Origin: Adiantum capillus-veneris
Taxonomy: Eukaryota; Streptophyta; Polypodiopsida; Polypodiales; Pteridaceae
Length of the DNA stretch: 64,000 nucleotides
NCBI GenBank assembly: GCA_014529385.2
Contig: CM043957.1
Span: 69,870,003-69,934,002 of the forward strand
Reading direction: 5' to 3'
The notes beneath the pieces were generated by a model. It was not told where the DNA came from, did not search any database, and worked only from the letters and a program-made list of their open reading frames with translations. The position numbers were made by a program, and so were the translations under genes. Shown in pieces: positions 1 through 10,470 of this stretch (the stretch's first letter is position 1; every line of letters starts with the position of its first letter).

Positions 1-101
1 GTGGTGAACTTACAACGGGAGGTGCAATCTCTTTCTTGTTTGTTTGGATATGTACAATGGTAGGTGGAGGTTGTGTAAAAGATTCTATTTTTGTATATGA
101 A

Positions 102-560
102 CTAATGAAGAGCAATAAGCTTCATTCGTCTTTCTATGGTTGAGCTGAGCGAAACAAGCCTTTCTCGCTTGGAAACCCATGCTAGCTCCGGATGCGGTGT
201 ATAGTGTTTTGTGATTTTTCCTTTCCCACGATCTTTCATTGGCTTTGTCGTCACAGGATTTTTCTCACATGGGTTAGGTGACATGTAAGAACACAATTTA
301 TGTTTTGGCACCCAGATTTGATCATTTCCTTGATAGTAGCTTTGGGTTTCCAATAGTCGTTTAGGAATCCAACGCAATGTTTTCTTACAGTTTTAGGAGC
401 GAATGGGCATTTCTTAAAAGGCTCTTATTTTTTAGCATCATCCATGGTGGCTAAAGAAGCTTTAGGGACCCACTTGTATATTTCTTTGCTATATTAGGAT
501 GAGTCTTGTGTGTCTCAATCTTTGCTTCACCTTCAGAAGTTGAAGCTCTAGAGAGTTGGG
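102..560 (-). pseudogene. G1 3'-terminal coding region with repeated W-V-P-K motifs
   Basis: This is the decayed C-terminal part of the G1 coding region, downstream of the second protease-like domain. Across frameshifts it shows KWVPKASL, RWIPKRLL, QIWVPKHKL and AWVSKRERL, spaced roughly 20-45 residues apart in a basic, low-complexity background. The same motif set is found after the protease of G2 (QIWVPKCRL, VWVPKKEQF) and after the second protease of G3 (QIWVPKAQL, IQIWMPKKS, KQWRVK, YQWRVK). The sharing across families argues for a selected region rather than chance. I do not recognise a named domain; function is unknown. Confidence 0.6.
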
Positions 561-585
561 CTATAGGGACATATGGTTCAACCTC

Positions 586-1152
586 CTAGACATACACTGT
601 TTTGGGTTTTATATCCTCGGGAGGTAATAGCTCAGGGACTATGGCTTGAGTGGCAACGCTAAGAGTTGGTTTCTGTGTTGTGACACTCCCAGTACCCCAA
701 TCAATAGTGCATTTGGTCGCTATCATCCACGTGTGTCCTAGGTTTATATGACCTTCCACAATTCCAACAAGCATGACCAAAAAGTCTTGAGCTAAAACTT
801 CGTTTTCATAGCTGATAGAAGTGTGGCAGATACCAAAAAATGCAGTCTTTTTCTTGTTGACACCCTTGACTTGGATAGTACTCTCAGATAGGGATGGCTT
901 TCCTAACTGACACCACACTCCGTATGACAACAGATTATATTTAGCACCCTTGTCTAACAAGTCGTTATATAGCTCTTTCCCATAGGTGCTATCTAGTTCA
1001 ATAGGGTATCTTAGAGGTGTGTCAGAGTCCAACCAATCATCCTTCTCTGTTTCAATGTGGAATGCATGTGTAACTCCAAGGTTGGTCTCTCGTTGGCATC
1101 TTATGTGTTGTTGTTGCTCCTTAGCCTCAGCTTGAGCTTGTATCTTCTTCAA
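586..1152 (-). pseudogene. Second retropepsin-like domain (PR2) downstream of G1 integrase
   Basis: A 188-residue open frame. Residues 1-25 continue a basic helical linker that begins right after the integrase C-terminus. Residues 38-42 read DDWLD. From about residue 62 the sequence aligns with the G1 protease: LLDKGAKYNLLSYGVW at 65-80 matches the active-site segment I-L-x-G-G-V-G-V-x-I-V-T-K-x-x-W, and INLGHTWM at 136-143 followed by a DW at 151-152 matches MILGxPFM...DW. The distance between motifs (about 71 residues) is that of the ordinary protease. The active site reads D-K-G-A, not D-S/T-G-A, so catalysis here is doubtful. The element's normal protease is separate, 3.2 kb upstream in element orientation. 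G3 carries an equivalent domain with D-T-G-A. Confidence 0.7.
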
Positions 1153-1216
1153 TTCTGTTTGTGCCTTGGCTACCTTCTTTTTATGGATGGCACGTAGCTC
1201 CTCTTGTCTTAAAGAA

Positions 1217-2330
1217 TCATATTATCTTTTGAATTTGCTCCCATTGAGTCTCCACACCAATGGTACCTTGTGGGGTGATTTCACATACTCTATAGGGTCC
1301 TTTTCTCGCATATTTCAACTTTTTCTTCTCGTTTTGCACTCCATACATAAGGACTTTATCATCAACATTGATATCTTTGTTCTTTAGATGATAGTCAAAC
1401 CATTTCTTCCTCCTATCTTTCTCCATAAGTCCATTTTTCCAACCAATTGCCTTTCTTCGTCTAACCTTTCAAGGATATATAACGCTCAACTAAAGGGTTA
1501 CCATCCCAACCTTCTTGTGAAGCTACGCACAGACTAGGAATTACAAACTCCCATGGCATAATTGCTTCTTGGCCATATACCATTTTGAATGGTGTACATT
1601 TAATAGCAACTTTGTAAGAAGTATGGTAAGCCCATAGAGCTGATGTCAGCTTCAAATTCCAATCTAGGCGATAAGCTTCAACTGTTTTGGTCAAGATAGA
1701 AATTAAGGTCTTGTTAGTGCTCTCAGCTTGGCCATTTTCTTGTGGATAATAAGGCGTGGACTTATGGTGGGCTATCATGAAGTTTTTCGTGAGTTCCTTT
1801 ATCACTCCATTTATAAAATGAGTACCATTGTCTCTCACAATCTCAAAGTGACAACCAAATCTTGTAATAATGTTCTCAAAGAGAAACTTGGCAGTTGACC
1901 TTGCATCAGCCTTACGTGTTGCCTTGCTGGCTTCTGCCCACTTTGTCACATAGTCAGTGGCAATGATAATATATCAGGATTGAGTGCTACGAGCTGCCAC
2001 ATTGATTGGGCCTACAAAGTCTAAACCCCATTTTTCAAATGGTTGAGTAACTTTAATAGGATGTAAGGACATTTTATCATTTCATTGTGTGATCTTGTAA
2101 TGTTGGCATCATCTCATCCTTTTGCAAAAAGTGATGCATCCTTGAATAAGGTAGGCCACCAATAGCTTGATTCAACACCTTTCTAGCAGTTAGTTCCCCT
2201 GAGAAATTTCCTTCGGCTATACCCATATGGGCTTCTTGCAGTATGTATAAATACTCATCCTCACGGGCACAACATCTAAGAATATCGTCCTTCCCTAGCT
2301 TGTAGAGAGTTCCTGCAATGAGAGAATAAG
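1217..2330 (-). pseudogene. G1 integrase (Ty3/gypsy, decayed)
   Basis: Retroviral-type integrase that would insert the cDNA copy into the nuclear genome. The catalytic core is readable: 1461-1949 contains the second catalytic Asp in VRDNGTHF and the Glu in YPQENGQAES, with the usual spacing of about 35 residues. The first-Asp segment DFVGPI lies just upstream in a broken frame. The C-terminal GPY-type module is at 1217-1426 (KGPYRVCEITPQG). An in-line stop separates the modules. There is no chromodomain after the GPY segment; instead a basic helical linker leads into the PR2 domain. Confidence 0.85.
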
Positions 2331-2352
2331 GTTCACATTATTTTAACAGTTT

Positions 2353-2700
2353 TTAAGCTCCTTGGGGTGGAAAACCATTAACTAGAAAGTTCACAATCTT
2401 CTCACTCCATTCAGGCATGGTCTCGACTAGAAATAAGGAAGTATCGGGCAATTCATCATCGACTCCAGTAGGGGCTTCACCATTGGGTATGCGAGACAAA
2501 TGATCTGCCACCATGACATGTCTTTTACCAGGTCTCACCACAACAATGAAATCAAACTCAAGAAGAATGAACAACCATCGTGTAATTCTTCCCTTGGAAC
2601 AAGAATTATTTACTAGATACAACAAGGCTTGATGATCCACATAGAAAACAAACTTGTTGGCAAGGAGGTAGTAGCAAAATTTGTTTACTGCATAAATCAT
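2353..2700 (-). pseudogene. G1 RNase H domain (decayed)
   Basis: The RNase H portion of pol, which degrades RNA in the RNA/DNA hybrid. It shows FYVDHQALLYLVN (Asp of the catalytic set), a downstream ADHLSR containing the final catalytic Asp, and the plant-type YAVNKFCYYLLANKF segment. The upstream Asp-Ala-Ser and Glu segments lie in 2700-2850 in broken frames. The frame downstream continues into the connection to integrase with stops. Confidence 0.85.
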
Positions 2701-2849
2701 ACCTAAACCTTCTCGCTCTGTAGTGATTTAGTTTCTCTCAGCATCATTCAATTGACGACTCACAAAGCTAATGGGGTAGTCCCGTTGATGTTCTCCTGGT
2801 TGAGCTAGAACACACCTAATAACAAAGTTCAATGCATCAATATGGACAT

Positions 2850-3790
2850 GAAAATCACATTCCAATTGGACACTTGTACAATAGGAGTGCTAGTCAAGGT
2901 CTTTTTCAATGACTCATAAGCATAGTCACACTCCGCGGTCTAGTGGAACTCAATAAGAAGCTTGTACAAAGGATGAGCTATCTCGGCAAAGTTTAAAATA
3001 AACCGTTGTCGTAACAACCAACATGGCCCATGAACCTTTGAGCTCCTTTATAGTTTATAGGTGGTGACAAATCAGCAACGGCTTTAATTTTGCTCTCATA
3101 TGTGGAAATCCCATTTTTGGACACTATATGCCCTAAAATGACTCCATGTTTACGCAAAATTGGCATTTGAAAGGGTTTAAGGAGATGCGATACAATCTGC
3201 ACTTCTCAAACACTACAAAGGTCATCTAAGAAACCTTCACAAAACTCCCTCAAATATTCTCTAAAAGCAGTGTTTATTAATATTTGGAAGGTAGTAGGAG
3301 CATTGGTTAAGCCAAAAGCCATAACACGAAATGCGAACACTCCAAATTTGGTTATAAAAGCCGTTTTACTTCGGTCCTCTAGTGCAATTGTTATTTGATT
3401 GTATCCAGAGTATCCATATAAAAAGCTATAGCTTCCTTTGCTGCAGCTATTTCAAGAACATGTTCTGAATATGGCAAGGGGTAATGGTCCCTTCTAGTGG
3501 CCGCATTGACCTTCTTGAGATCTACACACATTCTAAGTTTCTCATTCTTTTTTGGAACAATCACTATTGGAAACACCCACTTTGAGTGCTGAATAGGGTG
3601 TATGAATCCGCATTTGACAAGCTTTTCTTGAACAATGTTTGCATACTTAAGATTCATTGGGTAGGGTCGTTGATGGACTGGTTTAGCCAGGCTATTCATG
3701 GGGATTGTGTGCTGCACCACGAAAGGTGGAACACCTTTCATATCATGATATGTCCAAGCAAATATATCCTTGATTTCCTTGAGGCTCTTT
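2850..3790 (-). pseudogene. G1 reverse transcriptase (decayed)
   Basis: Copies the genomic RNA into DNA. The N-terminal part (3391-3741) has the pre-RT motif VVQHTIPM, then VPKKNEKLRMCVDLKKVNAAT and DHYPLP. The middle is in another frame: FGVFAFRVMAFGLTNAPTTF, then the catalytic segment FLDDL in place of YxDD. The thumb/connection (2993-3202) has LRKHGVILGHIVSKNGI and FMGHVGCY. At least three frame breaks and stops are present, so no functional enzyme can be made from this copy. Confidence 0.88.
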
Positions 3791-3941
3791 AAATAAGTAC
3801 ATACTCCTTAGTCTCTATTAGATCTTGGGCAATGAAAATAGGTTTGGACTCTTCTCCTTGGTCTGCTAATTCTATCTCCTTAACTATTGTTGAACTGTCA
3901 TAGACTCCATTGCTTCCATCGATAGGTTTTCTTTGATCCAT

Positions 3942-4229
3942 TTAAGAGTCACTAGATGAATCGTTACTTGTGTCTTCTGCTTTCCTGGATAGATTGTCAT
4001 CTAGGATACCACTGGGTCTTGAATAGTTTTTCCCCACATTTGCATTAAGATTTAACTCGGATTCTTTGTCCTTGGAGTCAATTTCAATTGATGATTCTGA
4101 CTCCGAATCGTGTGGGCTATAGTCTTGTGAGATGCTAATGGTTCCAATGTCAGTCAAGCCTTCATCTTGTAGGTCAACAGAAGCTATATTCATTGATTCT
4201 ATCATATTTAAAGGTAGGAGTGGTGGCAT
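3942..4229 (-). pseudogene. G1 acidic linker between protease and RT
   Basis: A 95-residue open stretch in the gap between the G1 protease and RT. It is rich in Ser, Asp and Glu (for example HDSESESSIEIDSKDKESE) and has no recognisable catalytic motif. Its position and composition suggest a flexible polyprotein linker. Nothing more can be said from sequence. Confidence 0.4.
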
Positions 4230-4324
4230 TTCATCCCCCTCAGGTGTTAGCTAGGTCGTTGCCCTATTTCCCCAAGTGTCTATGGTTGCTGCTAGGTGGA
4301 CCCAATTCACATTGTCAGACTCAG

Positions 4325-5335
4325 TCATCCCAAGTAGAACATCCATATAAGGAGAATCTTTCCCAACATTAGTGTCCATTTACATGTGTAACAATACTGC
4401 AATGGGGCCGAGTGAACTGTGGTGTCAGATCTATGATCAATTATAAATCTGTTTCCTAGAGGATGTGCTCGACCACTTACAAGATCCACTTGAATGACAA
4501 AATCTTGGAACTGTAAGAAGACATGGTTTCTAGACCAGTCATGCACCATTTTTGCTTCCCTCATGAAAGGATGTCCTAAGATCATCTCAGATGACATAGT
4601 GTGCTTGGAGGAATCCATAACAATGAAGGTATTTCTTATTTTGTGTCCAAAGACCTTGATCTTGAGATCTTGTAGCATCCCAATAGGTTTAACAATAGAC
4701 CCATTGGCCATCTTTACTACTATGGTTGTGCTCCCAAGGTGAGGTTTTCCCATAGTTTCCCAGCAATTTTTAGTCACAATGCTAACCCCAACGCCACCAT
4801 TAAGGATTTCCTTCACAGTTAATCCCTTGATAGTGATTGGTATGGTCGCATTGGATTCATTTCCCTCAAAGTATTATCCCAACTTGTTAACATTTATTTC
4901 TACAACAGAGTTCTCATCTAGGTTGGGTTGTGGATCTAAGTGTTCCTCCTCTATTGGCATCTCCCTAGCTCCATCCATTTGTGCAAATTGTGGTAGTCCG
5001 AATTTCAATTCTCCATTGAGGAAAGCTTGATGAGCTAAGAACAGCTTGGGGTCTCCATATAGTTTGGACATGATGGTGGTTCTAACTTTTGAAGCCATGA
5101 AATCCATCAATTTGGCAATGTTAAACGGCACCTTTTGGGCTTCAGTCCCTTGATGTGGGAAAGATGGGATCTCCATTTTGCCAATAGGGTCAGATAGTCC
5201 CTTTGTAAACATTCTCTCGAACAAGAAGTGGGTATGCCCACTTTTCCATGACTTTAAGTCACTTTCTTCTTGGATGACACTAGGTATGGCTAAGGGTCTA
5301 TGGACTTTGTGAGGTTGTTGTTGCGTAGGGAACAC
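4325..5335 (-). pseudogene. G1 protease (PR1) and N-terminal linker
   Basis: Retropepsin that would process the Gag-Pol polyprotein. The 4325-4816 frame shows ILNGGVGVSIVTKNCWETMG, then MILGHPFMREAKMVHDW about 70 residues later, the two ends of a retropepsin fold. The catalytic Asp is replaced by Asn (NGG); the related copy in G2 has DGG at the same place, so the Asn looks like a mutation in this copy. The 4874-5335 frame is the preceding Gag-PR linker, including a helical FMASKVRTTIMSKLYG segment conserved in G2. Two frames and a stop at the junction make this copy defective. Confidence 0.85.
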
Positions 5336-5428
5336 TGTGTCTGTAATCTAGATCTACCTAGGTGCTGGCTCTAGATCCCTTTGGGTCTCTTCTACCAAAA
5401 TTCTTAATTGCTTGACTTGCTTGATCTC

Positions 5429-6732
5429 CTATGTAGGGTTTGGGTAAGTTCCTATCTTCTTCTTCAGTCCTGGCCATTGTGGCTCATGATGATCTTCCTT
5501 GTTGGTTTCTTTCCTAGTGGTCGTTTTGGTATCCATGGTTTCACCTGAATCAGAATCCTCTTTAGCATCGTTCATATATACGGGGTCGTCACCAGTCCCT
5601 ATGTTGGTCTTTGAATTGGGGTCTGACTTTGCCACTTTTGCGATCTCTTCCTTTGTGTTTTCTTCTTCTTCTGAGATTGGGCAATTGATGCCGTGTCTCT
5701 TTCCTCACGATTATAATTTTGTTTTTGGAGCATCGATCGTGTGAGTACATTTACTGGCACCACAGGTGTACTTTGAGATGGCTCCTCAGTAACCTCAATC
5801 AAGTTTAATGGCATGATCTTCGGTGCATTTGGATTAATTAGACATTGGGTAATCAAATGATCTATGCCACATTGATTACACATTAGTATTGGCATTGTAG
5901 ATGTGCTCGCTTGATTGGTTTGCATTAGTGTAGCATTCTTTTGTAGCCTAATAGGACACTTGGCTACACGATGTGGACCTCCACACTCATAGCATTGAAG
6001 AGGTGGTCTCTTGGAAATGTAATTGATATTTTGGCCTCTTGCAGCAAGAGTAGCTACTTGATAGACATGTTTGACTTGTCCCCAATAGTCCTCCATGTAA
6101 TTTTGTGGACTTTCTTCAAGTGCATCAATTCCATAGGAAATATTAGGGTCTATATCTTCCTCACAACCTTCCAAACAAGCAATAGATGACTTACAACCCA
6201 CTTGATTCACAGAAGTGATTCTCGGATGTGATGGTTGTGGTCCTAGCACTGGAGGTGGTAAGGGTGTTGTTTGAACAACATTTTGGGCCCTAGGGATCAT
6301 GTGTTGTGACGTTTGTTCTAGAGGTGGTGCTGGCATCAATGCAGGCACTCAAGGTGTGTTTGCACATGCTAAGGTAGGTCTATTAGCCATTGCACCCTTA
6401 ACCATTGCAGTTCTTAGTTTGATGACCATACCTCCCACAGGCATTGCAATTCCCATTAAATTTTACTCTAAAAGTAGGGCATTCACTGGGTACTATGTGG
6501 CGGACCATAGCAAACTGAGCACCATTGTTGCTCCCTTCTTGGATACATATGGTTGTTTTGTGGAGATCGATTGTCTCTAAGACTCTCTTGACTGGCCTTG
6601 GTGAGATCTGCTAAAGTCATCTTAGATATCTTTGGCTCCTTAGCAATAGGCTTTAGCGTCATTGGGTGGTGCCCCAATGCTTGCGAGTTAGTAGATTTAG
6701 GCTCAACAGACACTGGTTCTTCTTGAATCATT
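5429..6732 (-). pseudogene. G1 Gag C-terminus with tandem zinc knuckles
   Basis: Nucleocapsid-like part of Gag. In order it shows a first knuckle-like CSVCYGPPHSTQ broken by a stop (about 6483-6530), then CYECGGPHRVAKC and CNQCGIDHLITQC (both in 5599-6348). The last two have CX2CX3HX4C spacing, one residue shorter than the usual CX2CX4HX4C. Between them is a stretch with EEDIDPNISYGIDALEESPQ, also present in G2. The tail (about 5600-5700) is basic (KKKKTQRKR), and 5429-5635 is a Lys/Asp/Thr-rich linker. Stops and frameshifts are frequent. Confidence 0.8.
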
Positions 6733-8696
6733 CAATTATCCTCCAATTGGATTGCATTAGTGGCGACTTCTTCCCAAGTGGTGATACCTCTAATGACTAG
6801 GCCATTGTAGATATCCTCATGTCATAATCCCCTGATGAATGTATCAATCACTCCCTCTCGTATGTATTCTTTTAAGAACAGCCTCCTGAGAGTAGGGTAA
6901 ATGGTTTTTTCTTCCACCCTTAGGGTTCTATACCAATCCCCAGCCTTTCCACTTAAGGTCAGGCTTAAAGCATTACTCTTATGTAGGTCATTGTGTTCTC
7001 CTAGGGAATCTCATATTTGTTCAAACACTTCGATATGCTTTTTCACATTCCCATCTCCACTAAATTTTTGTGTGAGCTTGGCTATTTGTATTGACTTACT
7101 GCTAGGCTTCCTATTAGGTGTGTTACACATATTCTCAGTAATAGATTGATCGATAGCTTGAACACATCTTGCCAAGTCACCTAAGTGAGCAAACACCGTG
7201 GGTGAAGGCGCTCCAGAGACTACATGTGGAGTAGGGATTGGCATTGGGCTTGGCACACAGGAAGCCCTTGGGTTCCAAGTTTGGTACGGTGTTGTGTCAT
7301 GTGGTGGCCCAAAGTTCATATGTGTGGCCCTAGGCATAGTAGATGCCGGATGTGACATGCTAATTCTAGCCGGTATGGTCCCATTGAAATAAGAGCTTGG
7401 GTGTTGGAGCATAAGTTGTTGAAACAATGGGAGGGGTAGGAGCTATATCAGTACAAGGACCTATAGGTGCATATGATTGATACACACTTGTAGGTACTGT
7501 TGTGGACATTGAGCTACCATGTAGCGGTGCTTTACTAACAAATGAGTTCCATGGCATGTTCCTTGGCATGCCCATCATTGGGGTAGGCATGGTAGCCGTG
7601 GTGCCATCAAGGGAAAGATGAGCTAGACTTGGAAAGGTAAAGCTATCACGTGTGGGCTCAGATTGCACAGAGACCCCTGGCAAAACAACATATGGAGGAT
7701 CCATCTGATTTACTGAGGGAGTCTCCATTTGTGATAAGGTTGGTTGTTTAGCCTTCCTTGTATCCAAGAATCTCATGAAACCCGTTGAAGGCATGTGGAT
7801 CCCGTTGTTCTGTCTCTCTAGCTCAATAACCCTATGGATGACCTCACAAACTCTTTGTTGTTGATCCTCTACACTAGTAGCACCCATTGTGGATTGTAGG
7901 ACATCTAACCAACCCACGTGATAGGTGTGACATGTGTATAGGTTGGTTAGAGTTTTTGTTTGTAGGATGTACTCCCAGTTTTCATTTAGGAATGCTCCAT
8001 CTAGGATTGAGGTGCTAGGGGTGTCCTTTGAACTAGATTTAATGTGGCTCTCTATGGGTTGACCCTTAGTGGTTGCTAATTTAGGAGCACTTGATTGCTC
8101 TCCTAGCATGGATATTGACATAGGGGCTTTTGCTTTTAACTCTCTCCTTTGCTTTGTCCTATGTAAGCTCTTGATTTCCTTTTTCCTAGCCTCATTGATA
8201 TACCACTCAATTTCTTGCACTTCAGCAAGGATTCTACCATCAGGTAATATAACCTCGGAGGGGAATAACTCTGAAGAGTCATGGGGTGCAGTGAATGGAG
8301 TATTCACGAGCACATTCTCTAGGCGCATGGGGTCTGTGTTGGTCATGAATGGTGAATTTACTTCTCCACCCCCTCATTTACATCGTTAGCTCCATGTTCG
8401 GAGTGAATGGCTGTACGAAAGGTTTCCTTCAAGCGGCTAAGCATGCTCAGCCTGGACAGTGGGCCCATGGCATGCACGTCTTGGCCTGAGCTATTTGGGT
8501 TAGAAATTGGGTAACCCTCCATGACGTCGTAGTCAGTGGAAGAGTCACTAGATGCAATATGTGGGTCCTGAGTGGTACTACCTTGGGTTCCCGCTGAGGG
8601 CCTAGAGCCTAAGGTAGAGGAATAATGAGTGCCCGCATAAACAGAGACACTCTCGATGTGCTCTTTCTCTAGCACACGACCAGAGTGTAGGTGCAT
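6733..8696 (-). pseudogene. G1 Gag N-terminus and capsid region
   Basis: Starts at the ATG at 8696 (MHLHSGRVLEKE), matching the start of the G2 gag (MHLRCGRVLETE). The first roughly 330 codons are Pro/Ser/Thr-rich with little predicted structure (8358-8696 and 7366-8346, one frameshift between). The capsid-like segment (7011-7427 and on to about 6800) contains KFSGDGNVKKHIEVFEQI followed by SLTLSGKAGDWYRTL, typical of the Retrotrans_gag family. Gag would assemble into the virus-like particle. Multiple stops break it. Confidence 0.85.
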
Positions 8697-9665
8697 GTGA
8701 CCTCAACACTCTAGAGGTGTTGGTGAGTGCCCGTGAAGGCCGCTCACCTAGTTTTTTAGGTGTTTACAACCCAAATTTTTTTATTTTTGGTCCCTTTTTT
8801 TAACCAAGCCATAGAATATGACGTTTGATAGCTCAAAATGAGCATCTTGGCTAGGGAGAAGTGCCGTGTTTTATAGCCCCCAGTTCGGTTACGTACAGCC
8901 ATCGGAATTCTAAAACTAGTCTTTTCCTAGGTGGGGAGAGGGCTAGAATTAGTAAGTCCATAGGGCGAGTGTGAAGGGGATGGTGGAGGACTTGAGGAAC
9001 TTGTCCCACATACCCTCCCTTCATTGAGGTCCTAGTCTTTATATATAAAGTGGTGTGTATAGTATATCATAAGACTGAGGACTGAGGCTTGGGCTTGGGC
9101 TTGGGCTTGGGCTTGGGTTTGGGTTTGGGGAAAGATCTCGATCCCTTCCTTTTAAGATAAGGGGTTTTTTTAAATTTTTATTTTGAGTTTTGTTTTAAGT
9201 CCCAAATATCCTGAGTGTTGTTCTGAGGATAATGTGGCCGCGTGGACGCTGAGCTCCCACGCACACACGATAGCTCCTGCGAGCTCTATCTAGACTCTTT
9301 TTAACTAACACAGCTAATTACACCTAATTAACGCTAACTACCTCTGCTAACACACTGTCAAACATAGTACTTTTCACACTCACAAACAATCAACTCTACT
9401 GCTCACTGTCTACTCTACTTCTCCCTGTCTACATTCACTAACAGATCTACTAATACCTGCTCATTACAGATCTTGCAAAACTAATAAAAACAGTACAACA
9501 CTAACAGAGCTTACAGCCACTTAGCAAAAACTGACAAAAGCTTGCTAATCTGCCCTTTACAGTCACTTAACAGTAGCTAAAAAAACACTATCAAAAACAA
9601 AAAACAGATGGAAAAAAGGCTTCCTGAGATAGCACTCAGTGCTCCTCAAACTTAATGCAAGGCAT
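8697..9665 (-). other. G1 5' leader, no gene
   Basis: Non-coding stretch between the primer-binding site and the gag ATG. It holds a hexamer repeat at 9086-9130 (TTGGGC/TTGGGT on the plus strand, about seven units) and an AT-rich segment at 9160-9200. The equivalent G2 leader (12404-13150) keeps a shorter, degenerate version of the hexamer run on the other strand (about 12848-12880). No conserved ORF is seen. Confidence 0.6.
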
Positions 9666-9683
9666 TCCCCGACAACAATGCCA
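9666..9683 (-). other. G1 primer-binding site, tRNA-Asp type
   Basis: On the minus strand it reads TGGCATTGTTGTCGGGGA, four T residues after the LTR end. It resembles the plant Ty3/gypsy PBS TGGCGCCGTTGCCGGGGA, complementary to the 3' end of tRNA-Asp, with a few transitions consistent with decay. It fixes the element orientation and the LTR boundary. Confidence 0.8.
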
Positions 9684-9687
9684 AAAA

Positions 9688-9762
9688 TGTACGCTTGTTG
9701 TACGTGTCGAAGCTGAGAACTTGCCTATGCACTGTGTGCAAGCCTCGAAAGGTTGCAAACAC

Positions 9763-9811
<49 letters not shown>

Positions 9812-10105
9812 TGAGCACACGAAGGAGAAGGAGACAGAGATGGATCAAGAGAACTTCTTAGCTTACACCTCAGAGAATAAGGATTTTTTAGGTCAAATGG
9901 ACCTTTTATAAGAGTTTGGCCCATTCACACATGGGCGCCCAAAGTGGTCGATCGTTTCAAAACTACTTTAAAAAAAGATAAGTAGTGCGCCTCTCATCAA
10001 CGATCACCTACACACCTATTGGACCGACAAGCCCAGTCCATGACTCAATCAAATAATAATATGCATCCGTCGAAGGTGATAGGGTGTCTGTGAGAGTTAT
10101 TAATG
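9688..10105 (-). repeat. 5' LTR of G1
   Basis: About 418 bp, the same LTR family as 11710-12381, 19061-19634 and 62742-63333. Shared segments include the GGACCGACAAGCCC block, the GTGATAGGGTGTC block near the terminus and the TATA box (TTTTATA on the plus strand at 9903-9909). The outer terminus has decayed from TG to CA (minus strand reads CATTAATAACTC). It holds a (CA)n microsatellite at about 9763-9808, in the same place where sister LTRs carry GT/G/GA runs. Confidence 0.85.
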
Positions 10106-10470
10106 TGTGTGTGTGCCTTGCGATGCCCAGCTATGCGACACTCTCTCTCTCTTGCCCTTGATTGAACTGCTCCTAGTCACGAGCTCACAAGCTTGACCTT
10201 GCAAGCCTGGATGAGCCCCAAGATCTCGACTCTGCCCTGGTTCCTGCGCACTGCTCAGATGGTCTTCAATGGCTTGCCCCCAATTCCTTGCTTTCGAATT
10301 CCTCTTTGAGAAGCAATTCCAAGCTCTCGATTGCTCTATGTTTAGAAATTTTGACTGCTTGGATACACTCAATTTTGTTGCATCCAAGAGCTCCCAAGGT
10401 TGACAAGGGCGGCTGCACATGTGGGGTGGGAGCGGGGTCAGGAGTGGTGCTCCTGGGCTCTGATACCACT
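10106..10470 (-). mobile_element. Fragment of a minus-strand LTR element starting at an initiator-Met PBS
   Basis: On the minus strand 10457-10468 reads TGGTATCAGAGC, the standard plant retrotransposon PBS for initiator tRNA-Met. To its right, from 10471 (TGATATGCATGG on the plus strand), a 5' LTR is expected, but its far end cannot be placed. To its left lie about 350 bp of leader/early gag-like sequence in which open frames persist, cut off by the G1 LTR at 10105. So G1 appears to have inserted into, or recombined with, this older element. Confidence 0.55.

Larger units (their letters stand above)
1..10105 (-). mobile_element. Ty3/gypsy LTR retrotransposon G1 (partial, decayed)
   Basis: A minus-strand element. 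It reads 5' LTR (9688-10105), tRNA-Asp-type primer-binding site, 5' leader, gag, protease, reverse transcriptase, RNase H, integrase, then a second protease-like domain and a W-V-P-K repeat region. The PR-RT-RH-INT order is the Ty3/gypsy order, and no chromodomain follows the integrase, so it is a non-chromoviral (OTA/Tat/Athila/Selgy-like) element by inference. All reading frames carry stops and frameshifts. The 3' LTR and polypurine tract lie beyond position 1. Gag and protease are clearly related to element G2, which lies in the opposite orientation about 1.6 kb away. Confidence 0.9.

Noticed and set aside
9086-9130. Possible interstitial telomere repeat
   Set aside because: Unit is TTGGGC/TTGGGT, not the plant telomere TTTAGGG; it lies in a retrotransposon leader.
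9636-9924. Short ORFs with Cys-Val or Thr-His repeats
   Set aside because: Translations of the (CA)n tract in the G1 LTR.
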